Below are positions 1 through 9,734 of a DNA stretch of 64,000 bases, in pieces. Each line of letters begins with the position of its first letter. The first letter of the stretch is position 1. The notes beneath the pieces are model-generated. The model was not told the origin of the DNA. It ran no database searches and was given only the letters and a program-made list of their open reading frames with translations. The DNA is from Ricordea florida (taxonomy: Eukaryota; Cnidaria; Anthozoa; Corallimorpharia; Ricordeidae): positions 11,125,605 through 11,189,604 of the forward strand of contig OX453280.1 of assembly GCA_949710005.1 (NCBI GenBank), written 5' to 3'. A program made the position numbers and the translations under genes.

Positions 1-897
1 ACTTTGTTTCTTATTTTGTGAATCTGGCTATTACTCTTTTATGATTACTTTTTTGTTTCATGGGTTTATAAAAGCCACTCTAATTGCTTCATTGCTGTTC
101 TATTGTGTACATATAAAAATGTACAGTAAAAATTGCATTTAAATCCATGAAACAGTAGTACTACTTTAATTGGCTAGGACAGCTGAATGGCACAAATTAA
201 GCAGAAGGAAAAAATTAATAAGTTGTTTTCTTGTTGTTTTTATTTTGAACTAGTTATGTTACACACTTTTAGTGTTTGCTTTCTAACTTTATTTTTTAAC
301 TTTATATTTATTTATTTGAAAATACCCACTTAAAGTATATATCTATCTATCAATACTCAAAAGCTCTGCGTACAAATATGCTAAAAAGAGCCAAAAAGTA
401 ATTTTGAGATAGACTTGTTCTATTCACATTAAACTGTAAAAGAAATATGACTGACTGTAGTAAAAACAGTGCAGTACTATCACCAATACTTTTTTACAGT
501 TCAAATAAATTGACTTTGTTTCTCTAAAAAAAGAAAACTGATTGATAACTGATTTTAACTATTTATAACCAATCAATAACAGTTGTTATGCCTTTGATGT
601 TGTGCCTTTTCAAATACTGTCTATTGACAGGGAAATCATAACAATGAATAATGCAAAACTATTTTATGTTTGTATGTTTTAAATGCATCTTTAATTACTC
701 AATATATACCGATTATGAGATTATAAAAAAATATCTATGTATTTGACTTTAATTGTATGTCAAGTTTTAATGGAATAAAAGTTATTTGTATTTGAATCAT
801 TCCTTGTGTTTATATTTATGTACAATGGTTAAGTGCTCCCTCTAAACCAGTGAATGTATAATTACACAGCAAATAGCACTAAATTATGCTAGAGTAG
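1..897. other. AT-rich sequence, no gene seen
   Basis: AT-rich noncoding sequence. I see no convincing reading frame, RNA gene or transposon end here. Confidence 0.5.
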
Positions 898-1265
898 AAG
901 CACTAAATCTGTGAAACAAATATTACTAGTTATAATAAATAGTGTTGATGAGACAATAGAGAACAAACAAATTAGCATTATTTATCACCTACCTTGTACT
1001 ATGTTTGTTTCAGGAATTAAGTGTATTTACTCTACACTCTTTAGCAAGCTGTATCTTTAGTAATATTTATTTCATGAATTTAGCATGAGCACCTTATAAC
1101 AAAACAAATAAATGTATTAGAGCGCACACACTTAATCCGTGAAATATAAACAGTACAAAATAGGTGTTAAATTATGCTAATTTGTTTGTTTCCTATTGTC
1201 TAATCAACACTATTTAGTAGTAGCTAGTATTATTTGTTTCACAGATAAAGTGAGTGCACTCTCCT
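898..1265. repeat. Imperfect inverted repeat (foldback, MITE-like)
   Basis: Bases 901-1030 read as an imperfect reverse complement of 1125-1262. For example, CTGTGAAACAAATATTACTA at 909-928 pairs with the stretch ending in TTGTTTCACAG near 1244, and AGTGTTGATGAGACAATAG pairs with CTATTGTCTAATCAACACT near 1194-1212. The centre (about 1031-1124) is unpaired. No ORF lies inside, so it resembles a nonautonomous foldback transposon. Family unknown. Confidence 0.6.
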
Positions 1266-1462
1266 ATAAGTTACCTACAACATCGTAGACAATAGGAACC
1301 AAAATGTTTTCTTTGTATCAACAAGTACAAGTTATTGTTTATGGTTTAAATGTGTACTCTTTAACTCATGGAAATGAGTACAACTTACAGAAGTACCGAT
1401 GTGTGTATTGGGAAGTTGTGCATATTGCAAACACTATAACAAAAATCAAATTGTAAAATTTC

Positions 1463-2110
1463 CTAATCAAAATCGTATGTCATTCCAAACTGCTTCTCCT
1501 CATTTACAATAGCCTCAATTCTCTTCTTATTCTTGAACTTCTTCTTGAGAAACTCATCATCTGAATAAGAGGTGCCCATAATCTTATTAAAAAGACTTTT
1601 TACCGGCCCTGGCAAAAGAAGTAAACGCCAAGACAGCCTTCTTGTGTTTCTTTTGGTCTCGCCGGTGAATAAGCCGTAGTTTGTGGTTGACGCAAGTGTC
1701 CGTATAATTTGGAATAATTCTGTAGGCAATTCCACCTTTATAAAAACTTTCCAAGGACTTCTTGGAGCATACCTAAACGATAATCTTCTCATAAACTGCT
1801 TGTACCATCTCTCTGCTTTGCGTTAAATCATGGGGTAGTACTGGCCAACGCGATGCCTATGTTTTGACCTCGATGGTCCGAAATGGCTCTGTAATTGGCT
1901 CCACAAGATTTTTAAGGTCTTCAAAAGCCTTCTCCACTTTTCCTTTATCTAAATTGTCCAGAGACAATAGTTCAGACCGGCCTACAGTAAGTGCACCGAG
2001 GATAATATTCGGAATGATTTCCGCTCAGGTCCCTACTTCATTACGCATGTTGTAGCCGAGCAAGAAATGTTTGCACGCGAACTTCCCAAGACAATTCAAG
2101 TACAGCATGC
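1463..2110 (-). other. Unidentified minus-strand coding-like relic
   Basis: On the minus strand 1463-1792 is open for 109 codons, ending in a Lys-rich segment. Bases about 1860-2110 give a second coding-like stretch with one internal TGA, containing the phrases KGKVEKAFEDLKNLVEP and HFLLGYNMRNEVG. I recognise neither part. It may be a decayed host gene or the outer end of the adjacent Polinton. Codons look protein-like, but the two parts are out of register. Confidence 0.25.
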
Positions 2111-2254
2111 ATAATGAAGTAGCCTCACAACAGCAGCCATTTTTAATTTGTTCGAATCAGGAACATATTCAGTGCCCAAACACACATGGCCTTTCAAGTG
2201 TCACACTCATGAAGTATTGTGTCGGGTGTTACGGCTGACCAACATATTGTGCAC

Positions 2255-2419
2255 TCAACTTGGCCACATTTGGCAGTAAAATTTCCCAGCGTGTAGATAA
2301 CAAAAATCCAATGTTTCACGAATCCTCAAAGTGTGATGATCACGTGGACTATAGTGATTGAAATTACTGTAGTAATCATGCATAACAAACGTCATAAGGT
2401 CAACGGTTTCATTCATTAT
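2255..2419 (-). CDS. Alternative 3'-terminal exon H of the RING gene (proposed)
   Basis: The acceptor tract T10-ATCATTACAG ends at 2420 and the frame is open from the first base (Ile, then Met at 2416-2414) for 54 codons to TGA at 2257-2255. The product would be a short tail rich in Tyr, His and Arg (YSPRDHHTLRIRETLDF). It is the most distal of seven cassettes with the same design. A second frame across its end contains a Cys-rich stretch (CGQVECTICW), so a frameshift there is possible. No homologue recognised. Confidence 0.45.
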   Translation of the reverse strand: MMNETVDLMTFVMHDYYSNFNHYSPRDHHTLRIRETLDFCYLHAGKFYCQMWPS

Positions 2420-2440
2420 CTGTAATGATAAAAAAAAAAT

Positions 2441-2614
2441 TTAATAAGGTTCAGTTAATAAACGAAAAGCTATCCTTCTACAATCAAACAGATAATCACG
2501 AGTACGTAACAGGCTATAAGCATCAAACAGATCAAATTGAACCATGGGAGCATCCACTAATTCTTGATATTTATTAGTAATGTATCTTGAACAATCATCA
2601 ATTGATCGAACCAT
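2441..2614 (-). CDS. Alternative 3'-terminal exon G of the RING gene (proposed)
   Basis: The pyrimidine-rich tract ending TTTTCACAG lies directly before ATG at 2614-2612. The ORF has 57 codons and stops at TAA 2443-2441. The peptide is mixed and probably helical, with an aromatic/Arg segment (FDLFDAYSLLRTRDYLFDC). It could be translated alone from its own ATG or in phase 0 from the RING exon donor at 3923. No known domain seen. Confidence 0.5.
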   Translation of the reverse strand: MVRSIDDCSRYITNKYQELVDAPMVQFDLFDAYSLLRTRDYLFDCRRIAFRLLTEPY

Positions 2615-2642
2615 CTGTGAAAAGGTAAAGAAACAAAAAAAT

Positions 2643-2828
2643 CTATAAGAGGCTGTGTTCTCTCTTCATGAAAAAAGAGGGTTTTTGACATGTTTTGAGT
2701 AAAAAATCAAGCACAAGTGTTTTGTGAATATGTAACATGGAATATTCCCATTCACGTATCTCTTTTAAGACTATAAATGATCTGTCGATTCGTAGTTGTG
2801 ATTGATTATAGCGTGTTTCTGGATACAT
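2643..2828 (-). CDS. Alternative 3'-terminal exon F of the RING gene (proposed)
   Basis: The acceptor TTTCTATTTTCCAG abuts ATG at 2828-2826. The ORF encodes 61 residues and ends at TAG 2645-2643. The tail has a charged N-terminal half (RIDRSFIVLKEIREWEYS) and a hydrophobic LVLDFLLKTC segment. The design matches the neighbouring cassettes: T-rich tract, AG, phase-0 open frame, stop. No homologue recognised. Confidence 0.5.
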   Translation of the reverse strand: MYPETRYNQSQLRIDRSFIVLKEIREWEYSMLHIHKTLVLDFLLKTCQKPSFFMKREHSLL

Positions 2829-2849
2829 CTGGAAAATAGAAAAGACAAT

Positions 2850-2957
2850 TTATAGAGTTTGTTTGTAAAGATTGACAATCTTGTATTCATTATCTCCTAC
2901 TTCCATGGTGACAACAATATTATGAGGTATTTGAATGTCTATGATATTTCTCATCAC
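2850..2957 (-). CDS. Alternative 3'-terminal exon E of the RING gene (proposed)
   Basis: The acceptor tract T9-CTTTCTTAG is followed by GTG ATG in phase 0. The ORF has 34 codons from the Met at 2954 to TAA at 2852-2850. The peptide (IIDIQIPHNIVVTMEVGD) loosely matches cassette D in hydrophobic pattern, both having I-Q-[VI] and later IV then K-I. The two may be a duplicated pair. Confidence 0.45.
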   Translation of the reverse strand: MMRNIIDIQIPHNIVVTMEVGDNEYKIVNLYKQTL

Positions 2958-3089
2958 CTAAGAAAGAAAAAAAAAGTATATTCAATCAATTTTTTTTAAA
3001 GACATCAAGGAGGGGGGTGGGGGTACCCCCCACCAAAAAAAATAAAAAAAAAATAAAAAAATTAAAAAAATGAAATAAAAAGTTTTTTT

Positions 3090-3200
3090 TTAATCACAAT
3101 ATTGTACATACAAATGCAAACGAATTTTTTCTTTTTGTTTGAAATAGACTATCTCTGTGTTGGGGACAACTTGTATGCATGATACCATATGCTCCATGGT
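3090..3200 (-). CDS. Alternative 3'-terminal exon D of the RING gene (proposed)
   Basis: The acceptor CTTTTCTTTTCTTTCAG is followed by ACC ATG (ATG at 3197-3195). The ORF has 35 codons and stops at TAA 3092-3090. The peptide opens MEHMVSCIQVVPN and is similar in size and hydrophobic pattern to cassette E. Upstream, towards cassette C, lies a 40-bp direct repeat. Confidence 0.45.
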   Translation of the reverse strand, partial: TMEHMVSCIQVVPNTEIVYFKQKEKIRLHLYVQYCD

Positions 3201-3229
3201 CTGAAAGAAAAGAAAAGTTATTTTTTTTA

Positions 3230-3348
3230 GTGGCCTCCAACCTCCCCTTACAGCCACCCCTAACCTCACAGAATAACTTTTCTTTTCTTTTTTTTTAATA
3301 TTTACAGTGTGGCCTCCAACCTCCCCTTACAGCCACCCCTAACCTCAC
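3230..3348. repeat. 40-bp direct repeat, two copies
   Basis: A 40-bp unit starting GTGGCCTCCAACCTCCCCTT occurs at 3230-3269 and again, without a difference, at 3309-3348. Between the copies is a 39-bp AT-rich spacer with long A/T runs. It lies in the intron-like space between cassettes C and D. Confidence 0.85.
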
Positions 3349-3367
3349 GTCAACAAAAAAAAAAGAT

Positions 3368-3571
3368 TTAACAATGGAGCATATCTAGCAGTTCACATAT
3401 TTCTTTGACGAAAGCTGGATTGTAAATGACATCAATATTGGTGGCACACTCCAACAATTCTCGCATCGTATAATAATTATAAAAGAATCGAAATGGATTG
3501 AAAGGAACTCTATTTTGTTGTTGTAACTTATACTTAAGTGTTGATTTGGTCGCTTTGAGTTTGATCAAGGC
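3368..3571 (-). CDS. Alternative 3'-terminal exon C of the RING gene (proposed)
   Basis: A long acceptor tract (T8-CTTTTTCTTATCTATAG) ends at 3572. The frame is open from 3571 for 67 codons to TAA at 3370-3368, with no early ATG. It is therefore better explained as an exon than as a free gene. The tail starts ALIKLKATKS and contains an aromatic FRFFYNYY segment and an acidic amphipathic C-terminus. No homologue recognised. Confidence 0.5.
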   Translation of the reverse strand, partial: ALIKLKATKSTLKYKLQQQNRVPFNPFRFFYNYYTMRELLECATNIDVIYNPAFVKEICELLDMLHC

Positions 3572-3596
3572 CTATAGATAAGAAAAAGAAAAAAAA

Positions 3597-3782
3597 TTAA
3601 CCAATGAGCGAATCAAAAAGAACTCGTCTTTGGCAATAATCCATTGGTGTATAATTATCCCATAAATTAAAACTTATACAAAGGGCTTTTTGTAATAAGT
3701 CCTTGACGATCGAATCAATGTTGGAACATTTCAAGTTTCGTTCTCGCTTATCCCTCATACTCAGTATCAGTTCATTGTAAGT
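3597..3782 (-). CDS. Alternative 3'-terminal exon B of the RING gene (proposed)
   Basis: The acceptor is T13-AG at 3784-3783. The frame is open from 3782 for 61 codons to TAA at 3599-3597. The first ATG in this sequence is out of frame and stops after two codons, while the long frame has its first Met nine codons in. This again favours splicing from an upstream exon over independent translation. The peptide includes RDKRERNLKC and DYCQRRVLFDSL. Confidence 0.5.
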   Translation of the reverse strand, partial: TYNELILSMRDKRERNLKCSNIDSIVKDLLQKALCISFNLWDNYTPMDYCQRRVLFDSLIG

Positions 3783-3799
3783 CTAAAAAAAAAAAAACA

Positions 3800-4525
3800 T
3801 TAAGATAAACGAGATTGTACATTTCTTATGATCAAATATAAATAATAAAGTCCTACGACCAAAAAAGCCATAGCAAATATGGCTTCCAAAATAACTATCA
3901 TAGTGTCATAATCAATTCTTACCAGCCGAATCCTTCGTTGGAATTCTGGATCTTGTAACAAGGCATCTGTGGCTTCTTCAGAGGTCATGATGTACGTCGA
4001 TGGCAATTGTTTCCTGCAATGTGGGCAGTCAAACCTCCTATTGTCCAACCTATGTTTCAGGCATGGATCACACAGTGGCTTTTTACAACTTGGTGTTGGA
4101 GGGGCTGATTCTCCTTCAAAACATACCAGACAAGGACCGTCAATGGGTGGATCTCGCGGTATAGTCAGAGGGTTGGCTGCCACTGCTCCTGGTTCCTGGT
4201 TGTCCGGCTGTTGCTCAGTTGCTTCAGGTGGTGTTACATCATCGTTATTGACAGGTGCAGGACTCGATGGAGGTGTCACAGTATCACGTGATACCACAGG
4301 TTCAACACTGGATGGTGATGGCACAGGTTCAGCACTGGTTGATGGTACAGGTTCAACACTGGTTGATGATGATGGAGACCCGGCTTCGTTTAAATTTAAA
4401 GAAAACATGTGGGACGACCCAGAAGGCGAAGGCGATACAGGGTCGCTGGAAGAAGAAGAGGAAGAAGAACTTGTTGCTGGTCTTTTGGCAGCACCTCTTT
4501 GGCTCTGTTGTCTACGCTTGGGCAT
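3800..4525 (-). CDS. RING-type zinc-finger protein, variable C-terminus
   Basis: Probable E3 ubiquitin ligase of Polinton P1. The start ATG is at 4525-4523 (MPKRRQQSQRG); the longer frame begins only with GTG. The N-terminal half is a low-complexity Ser/Pro/Glu-rich region. The RING-like module is C-x2-C-x11-C-x4-C-x2-C then C-x2-C (CLVC to CPHC). The usual fourth ligand, His, is Lys (CKKPLC), so the second zinc site looks atypical. A strong donor, CTG|GTAAGA, lies at 3923/3922 in phase 0, about 25 residues after the RING. Read through, the protein ends in one transmembrane helix (ILEAIFAMAFLVVGLYY). Spliced, it could take any of seven tails. TATA box at 4631-4637 on this strand. Confidence 0.75.
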   Translation of the reverse strand: MPKRRQQSQRGAAKRPATSSSSSSSSSDPVSPSPSGSSHMFSLNLNEAGSPSSSTSVEPVPSTSAEPVPSPSSVEPVVSRDTVTPPSSPAPVNNDDVTPPEATEQQPDNQEPGAVAANPLTIPRDPPIDGPCLVCFEGESAPPTPSCKKPLCDPCLKHRLDNRRFDCPHCRKQLPSTYIMTSEEATDALLQDPEFQRRIRLVRIDYDTMIVILEAIFAMAFLVVGLYYLYLIIRNVQSRLS

Positions 4526-4630
4526 CTTGGGACTGACAAATGGAAAAACACTGGAACAAATATCACCCTGTATCACCTTCGCCTACAAAGAGATGAGCGA
4601 AAAGACACCGACTGGAAGCAGCGTCATTGT

Positions 4631-4830
4631 TTATATACTTTTTTGGGGAAGCCGGTTTAAAACCGGTTTGTCTGTTTTTTTAAAAATAAGAGAGGGGGGT
4701 GGGGGGTACCCCCTATCAAAACGGGTTTTTTAACAAGAAAAACTTGATTGACAGGTATGAAAAACCTGATGAACCGGAAAAGACTGGTAAAACAGGTAAA
4801 GAACAGGGTGTGCCTCAGAGAGTATAAAAG
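4631..4830. promoter_or_regulatory. Bidirectional P1 promoter with AACCGGTT boxes
   Basis: For the minus-strand RING gene there is TATATAA (4631-4637, reverse strand) with two CCGGTTT boxes just upstream at 4652-4669, one being a full AACCGGTT core (4661-4668). For the plus-strand gene there is TATAAAAG at about 4823-4830, preceded by AACCGGAA, ACTGGT and ACAGGT half-sites (4772-4798). A G-rich/C-rich hairpin (4692-4716) lies between the two halves. Confidence 0.6.
4692..4716. repeat. G-run/C-run hairpin, also at 3009-3030
   Basis: AGGGGGGTGGGGGGTACCCCC forms a short perfect hairpin around GGTACC. A near-identical copy is at about 3009-3030 (GGGGGGTGGGGGTACCCCCC). The G runs could also form a quadruplex. 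Both lie in noncoding parts of P1. Confidence 0.6.
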
Positions 4831-4887
4831 AAGAGTGAGTTGTAGTATTTTCACCACAACTAGTGGAGCGAAGAAGAAGAAGCAAAC

Positions 4888-5488
4888 ATGGATGAAGAGA
4901 TCAAGGAGAATGTTGAAGCTCAGTTTTGGCGCGTCTATTGTGAATGCCTTTGGAACAGAATCAAGTCCTTGGCGAATGAGGCCTGTTATGGATGTTCTCA
5001 TAGAACTCCATACGAAAAAAAATCATTGTTGCGAGGCGGATGATGAAGCAAAGATTTCAAGGTTTATGGAAAGAGCATTGACATGTGTCAAACCATCTCA
5101 TGTCCTTCGCCCTTGGGTGCAATCTTGCACGATGATGGGTTACACCGCTGAACAAATGACTTGTTTTGATTCGAAATGGGTCCTCCATCAATTTTCTCGT
5201 CCTGATAAACAAAGCATTTTGTTGGGTTTGATGATTGACGGAGAGATGGTTACGCCCGCAGTGAGTTATCATGATTTATTACAAGCCATGAATGAAATGG
5301 AACAAGAACGTGATGATGAAACGGCACAAGAAGGTGATGCTGAACCAATGAATAGTGATGAGGAGTTATTACAGGCCGTAACCATCCTTGAACAACAGCA
5401 ACAACAAGAACAGGAAGAGGGGCAAGTTGATATGTTTTACGACATTGTTCAACCTGTTCCTTTTGATGTCAACATGTTCGATTTTTGA
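4888..5488 (+). pseudogene. Conserved Polinton protein of unknown function, frameshifted
   Basis: ATG at 4888, about 60 bases after the TATAAAAG box, starts a frame with the phrases EAQFWRVYCECLWNRI and ACYGCSH, typical of a small protein seen next to PolB in many cnidarian Polintons (from memory of the family). This frame runs into TGA at about 5041. The second half is in another frame and continues to 5488 with an acidic, Gln-rich tail (LEQQQQQEQEEGQ). The two frames meet at an 8-A run (5015-5022), so a one-base length change there explains the break. Function unknown; probably an early gene given its promoter. Confidence 0.6.
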
Positions 5489-5527
5489 ACTTATTTTTTT
5501 TTTGCTATTCAATGTTGCAGTGAGCAA

Positions 5528-8500
5528 ATGGGAGGACGTCGTGGGAGACGACCACCACAACAACAACAGCAGCCACAACAACAACAACAACAACAACCCA
5601 GTTATGATCTGAAAGAACAGAATCGACGCCACATTCCCAGATTCAAGACCTCGGGTATTGATTATCATTTGACCATTGATATTCCCCAAGCCAAGACTAT
5701 TCAAGAAGGAGCATCCAATTTGAATCATGTGTTGGAAAGAGCCATTACAGATATGACCCGTGGAATGAATGAGCGAGATCAGATTCGTTTTGTCATGCAA
5801 ACTCGCGAACTATCTTCACCCATCAGTCTACCATTCATGCCTGTAGAAGACCTCACATCTCAAAGAATTATGTTTGAAGTGGAACGAGTGTTACAGTCTC
5901 ATGAGGATTTGTATGTGAATCAAAGATTTGATGTGAATTTAGTTCACGTTTCTCTTCCCGCGGGGAGTGGAAGGAAGAAAGTCATCAATATGAGCAAGCG
6001 TTTGAGGGACAAACGATGTTTTATTAGAATAAAGAACCAGGACAAACTATGTATGGCCAGAGCCATTGTGGTTGGTCTGGCCAAACTGGAGAAGGACCCG
6101 AAGTATAATTCCATAATAAAAGGTTGCCCTATTCAAAGAACAAGAGCACTGGAGCTACATCATAAGGCAGGCGTCCCCCTACAACCATGTGGCATTGAAG
6201 AGGCGAAGAAGTTTCAAGCCGTATTACCCCAGTATCAACTGGTGATTGTCAGTGCGGAACATTTTAACAGTATTATTTATAAAGGACCCACCCAGGAGAA
6301 AGTGATTTATTTATATTTACATCATGGTCATTATGATTTCATCACCTCCATGCCTGGATTCATGGGACGCACTTATTATTGTTTGGAATGTTAAAAGGGA
6401 TATAACACAGAAGAGGGAAGGCATCATCGATGTAAGAAGAAATGTTTATCTTGTTTTGAAGAAGGATGTCGTGGTGATATAGCCTCGTGGATCTATTGCG
6501 CTTATTGCCGAAGATCATTTCAGGGACCTGGATGTTTTGAGAATCATCGTCGAATGGGGGCTCAGGGTGGAATCTCTGTTTGCAAACAGTATCTCAAGTG
6601 TAAAGATTGCGGTAAAATGCTGGACCGGACTCGATGGGATGTAAACTTACATAAATGCGGAGAAGTGATGTGTCGTATATGTGACAAGTTTGTCGACAAA
6701 AATCATCAGTGTTTCATGCAAGTACCCAAACAAGGCAAGAAAAGAAAGAGAGAGGATGACGAGGAACAAGAGGACACTTATTTATTTTTTGATTTTGAAT
6801 GTACTCAAAACACTGGAATTTATGTCCCTAATCTGGTGGTGGTACAAGATCAACACGGGAAGGAGTGGGTGTTTAAAACGTGCGAGACATTTTGCTCCTG
6901 GTTATTTGACGAGATGCCAGGAGCAACCTGCATAGCCCATAACTTTAAGGGTTATGATTCTTATTTCATTTTGGATTATTTGTACAAGAACAATGTGAAA
7001 CCAACCCTCATCATGAATGGCGCCAAGATCATGGAGATGCGAGTACCAGATGTGGATGTGCGTTTTATTGACAGTTTAATTTTTTTTCCTATGCCGCTGG
7101 CAAAGTTACCCAAAACATTTGGCATGAAAGAACTCAAGAAAGGCTATTTCCCCCATTTCTTCAATACAGACGAAAACCAGCATTATGTGGGACCCATACC
7201 AGATGTTGAATACTATGACCCTGACGGCATGAAACCAGAAGCTCGTGATGCGTTCCTGACCTGGTACCAAGAACAACAAACAAAGAAGGTGGTCTTTAAT
7301 ATGCAAGAAGAACTGGTGGCTTATTGTCGATCTGATGTGGACATTTTGCGGCGATGTTGCTGTCAATTCATAGACACGGTGAAAGGGTTATGTCATATTC
7401 ACCCTTTCAAAGAAAGTATGACCATTGCATCTTTATGCAATTTAATTTTTCGTTCCATGTTTTTGAAGGAGAAAACCATTGCCATTATCCCTCATCTAGG
7501 CTACAGAAAAAAAGTCAATCAATCCCATTGCGCCTATCAGTGGCTGGCGCCTGTGGCCCATGAGAACAATGCAGTGATTCGTCATGGCAGAAATGAAGGA
7601 GAAAAGCGTGTGGGACCCTATTTGTTGGATGGATATTGTGAAGCTACCAATACAGCCTATGAGTTTCATGGTTGCTTTTTTCATGGCTGTATCAAGTGTT
7701 TTCCCGGCTCCACCATGAATCGCATCAGCAATTGTTCGATGCATGAATTGTATCAACATACCTTGGAAAGAACCAACTATTTGAAGAAAGAAGGCATTGA
7801 CGTGGTGGAAATGTGGGAATGTCAGTGGCGAGAGCTCCTAAAAGAGAACCAAGAAGTGAAAGCATTTGTGGATGCATTGGATTTTGTTTCTCCCCTGAAC
7901 CCGCGTGATGCCTTTTATGGGGGACGTACCAATGCCACGAAATTGTTGGTGGAAGGAAAGAAGATCAAGTATGTGGATTTTACAAGTCTATACCCAGATA
8001 TCAATAAGAACGGCGTGTATCCTGTGGGACATCCCAGAATATTTACAGACCATTTAAATCCTGCCCAGGTTGGAGATTACTTTGGTGTCATCAAATGTGA
8101 TGTGCTTGCCCCCCGCGGTTTATATCATCCCGTATTACCATTCAAGTGCAACAACAAACTCATGTTTGCCTTGTGTCAAACCTGCGCTGAAACCTTACAA
8201 CAAACCCCCTGTGAACACACGGATGAAGAAAGAACCTTGACTGGTACATGGGTGAGTCTAGAACTGGACTTGGCACGTGAGAGGGGATACCGGGTGGTGA
8301 AAATACATGAAGTATGGCATTTTGATCAAAAAAGTCAAACTTTGTTCAAAGACTATATCGATATGTTTTTGAAGAAGAAACAGGAAGCCTCGGGTTGGCC
8401 TGCTTGGTGTAAGACCGACGAAGACAAAGACAGGTACATTCAAGAATACCGCCAACATGAAGGGATTCTTTTGGAGAACGAGAATATCCAGTATAATGCA

Positions 8501-9220
8501 GGCGCCAGAAGTGTGTGGAAACAAATATTAAACAACATGTGGGGAAAATTGGGACAGCGTCCAAACAGACCCAAGTTGGAAGTGGTGAATGATACGAAAC
8601 GTTATTTTGAACTGTTTACCAGCGCCAGTGTCAACATAAAAGATGTCCATCTTGTCTCTGATGAGATGGTGGAAGTGTGTTATGTCCAAGAGAATGACTT
8701 TGTGGAAGCTTCCGACAGGACCAATGTTGTTTTGGCGGCCTTCACCACAGCTCAAGCGAGAATTAAATTGTACCGTGTTATGGAGAAACTGGATCGAAGA
8801 GTGTGTTATTACGACACAGACAGCCTTGTTTACATATCGGAAGAAGGACAGTGGGAACCCTCATTGGGCGATTATTTGGGGGAACTCACCAACGAGTTGG
8901 ACAGTGATGATCATATCATCACCTTTGTTTCGGCAGGCCCCAAGAATTATGCCTACAAGACATACAAGGGAAAAATTGTATGTAAAGTACGGGGATTTAC
9001 CTTGAATGTCAGGACGACAGAGAAAGTGAACTTTCATACCATGGTGGACATGGTACGAGCCAATGACTGTGAACCTGTCACCGTTCATAACCCTCATAAG
9101 ATTGTACGTGATACAAAGAACAAGCAATTGGTGACGCAATCCCAAGACAAGAAATATAAACTGGTTTATAACAAGCGTGTGATCAAACAAGATTATGATA
9201 CACTACCGTACGGATATTGA
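5528..9220 (+). pseudogene. polB: Protein-primed family B DNA polymerase, one in-frame stop
   Basis: Replicative polymerase of P1, expected to start DNA synthesis from a terminal protein. The frame is continuous from ATG 5528 to 9220 except for TAA at 6392-6394. The first part (288 codons) has a Gln-rich N-terminus. The region around the stop is Cys/His-rich, resembling zinc knuckles. Exonuclease motifs are DFECT (near 6791), HNFKGYDS and YCRSDVDIL. Polymerase motifs are DFTSLYPDIN (motif A), NNMWGKLGQR (motif B) and YYDTDSLVY (motif C, near 8811). All catalytic acidic residues I can place are present, so the stop is the only obvious lesion. Length about 1,230 codons, normal for the family. 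A downstream ATG at 6554 could give an 888-residue product containing the exo and pol domains. Confidence 0.9.
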
Positions 9221-9348
9221 AGTGCAGTGACGACATTTGTTTTTTATGTGGAAGCCTTTTGGTGGAAGAAAAAAAAAGGTACTTTGATATTCACGTTTTT
9301 TCTGTTGTTCTTCATTGGTGAATCTTTTCCAATGGACTTAGAAATCTC

Positions 9349-9507
9349 TTACATAAATTCTCCATTGGCTTCAACCCTGGTAGCCCAGTCAAAAGATGCT
9401 GTGATGGTGATTCCTGATAGCATTCTTCGGTTCCACCCTCTTGTGGTTCGTCCTGTCTTCGGATTCCCGTTTCCATATTTACGTGCTGTTTGCTTCGTAC
9501 GGGCCAT
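9349..9507 (-). CDS. Short protein with histone H3-like N-terminal tail
   Basis: ATG at 9507-9505 opens a 52-codon frame whose first ten residues, MARTKQTARK, equal the N-terminus of histone H3, including the K4 and K9 contexts. The next residue is Tyr, where H3 has Ser10, and the match then ends. The rest (YGNGNPKTGRTTRGW...) is basic but not a histone fold. The frame is also open upstream of this Met for about 26 codons. It lies between the polymerase and the Bcl-2-like gene, on the opposite strand. It could be an H3-tail mimic, the first exon of a spliced gene (GTAAAT follows at the AR/K codons), or a histone fragment captured by the element. Confidence 0.5.
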   Translation of the reverse strand: MARTKQTARKYGNGNPKTGRTTRGWNRRMLSGITITASFDWATRVEANGEFM

Positions 9508-9734
9508 ATCTTCATGGAGTCCATACTGTTCCGGACCTGTAGCGATGAGGTTTCTTAACTCCACCAGTTCACTGGAACCATCTTGATTCCTTCAGGAAAT
9601 GCGACATAGGGTGGAGACTCATCTTCTTCTGTAGGCCAAACGCTTCCAGAATTGGGAGGTTCAATCTTTAAATCGTCTGTTGCTGCAAGCTACATAACGT
9701 GCAGACTCATCTTCTGTTTTCTTTGTAGTTCAAG

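Noticed and set aside
2255..3782. Seven ORFs as exons of one ordinary multi-exon gene
   Set aside because: Every ORF has its own stop in the acceptor-defined frame and I found no donors within them, so serial joining would not give a longer protein.
3969..4733. Long plus-strand ORF opposite the RING gene
   Set aside because: It is the complement of the low-complexity Ser/Pro/Glu region and RING. It has no motif, and the minus strand has RING, donor and TATA signals.
9227..9586. Plus-strand ORF of 119 codons after PolB
   Set aside because: Shadow of the minus-strand H3-like ORF. No ATG context or motif; composition like noncoding sequence.
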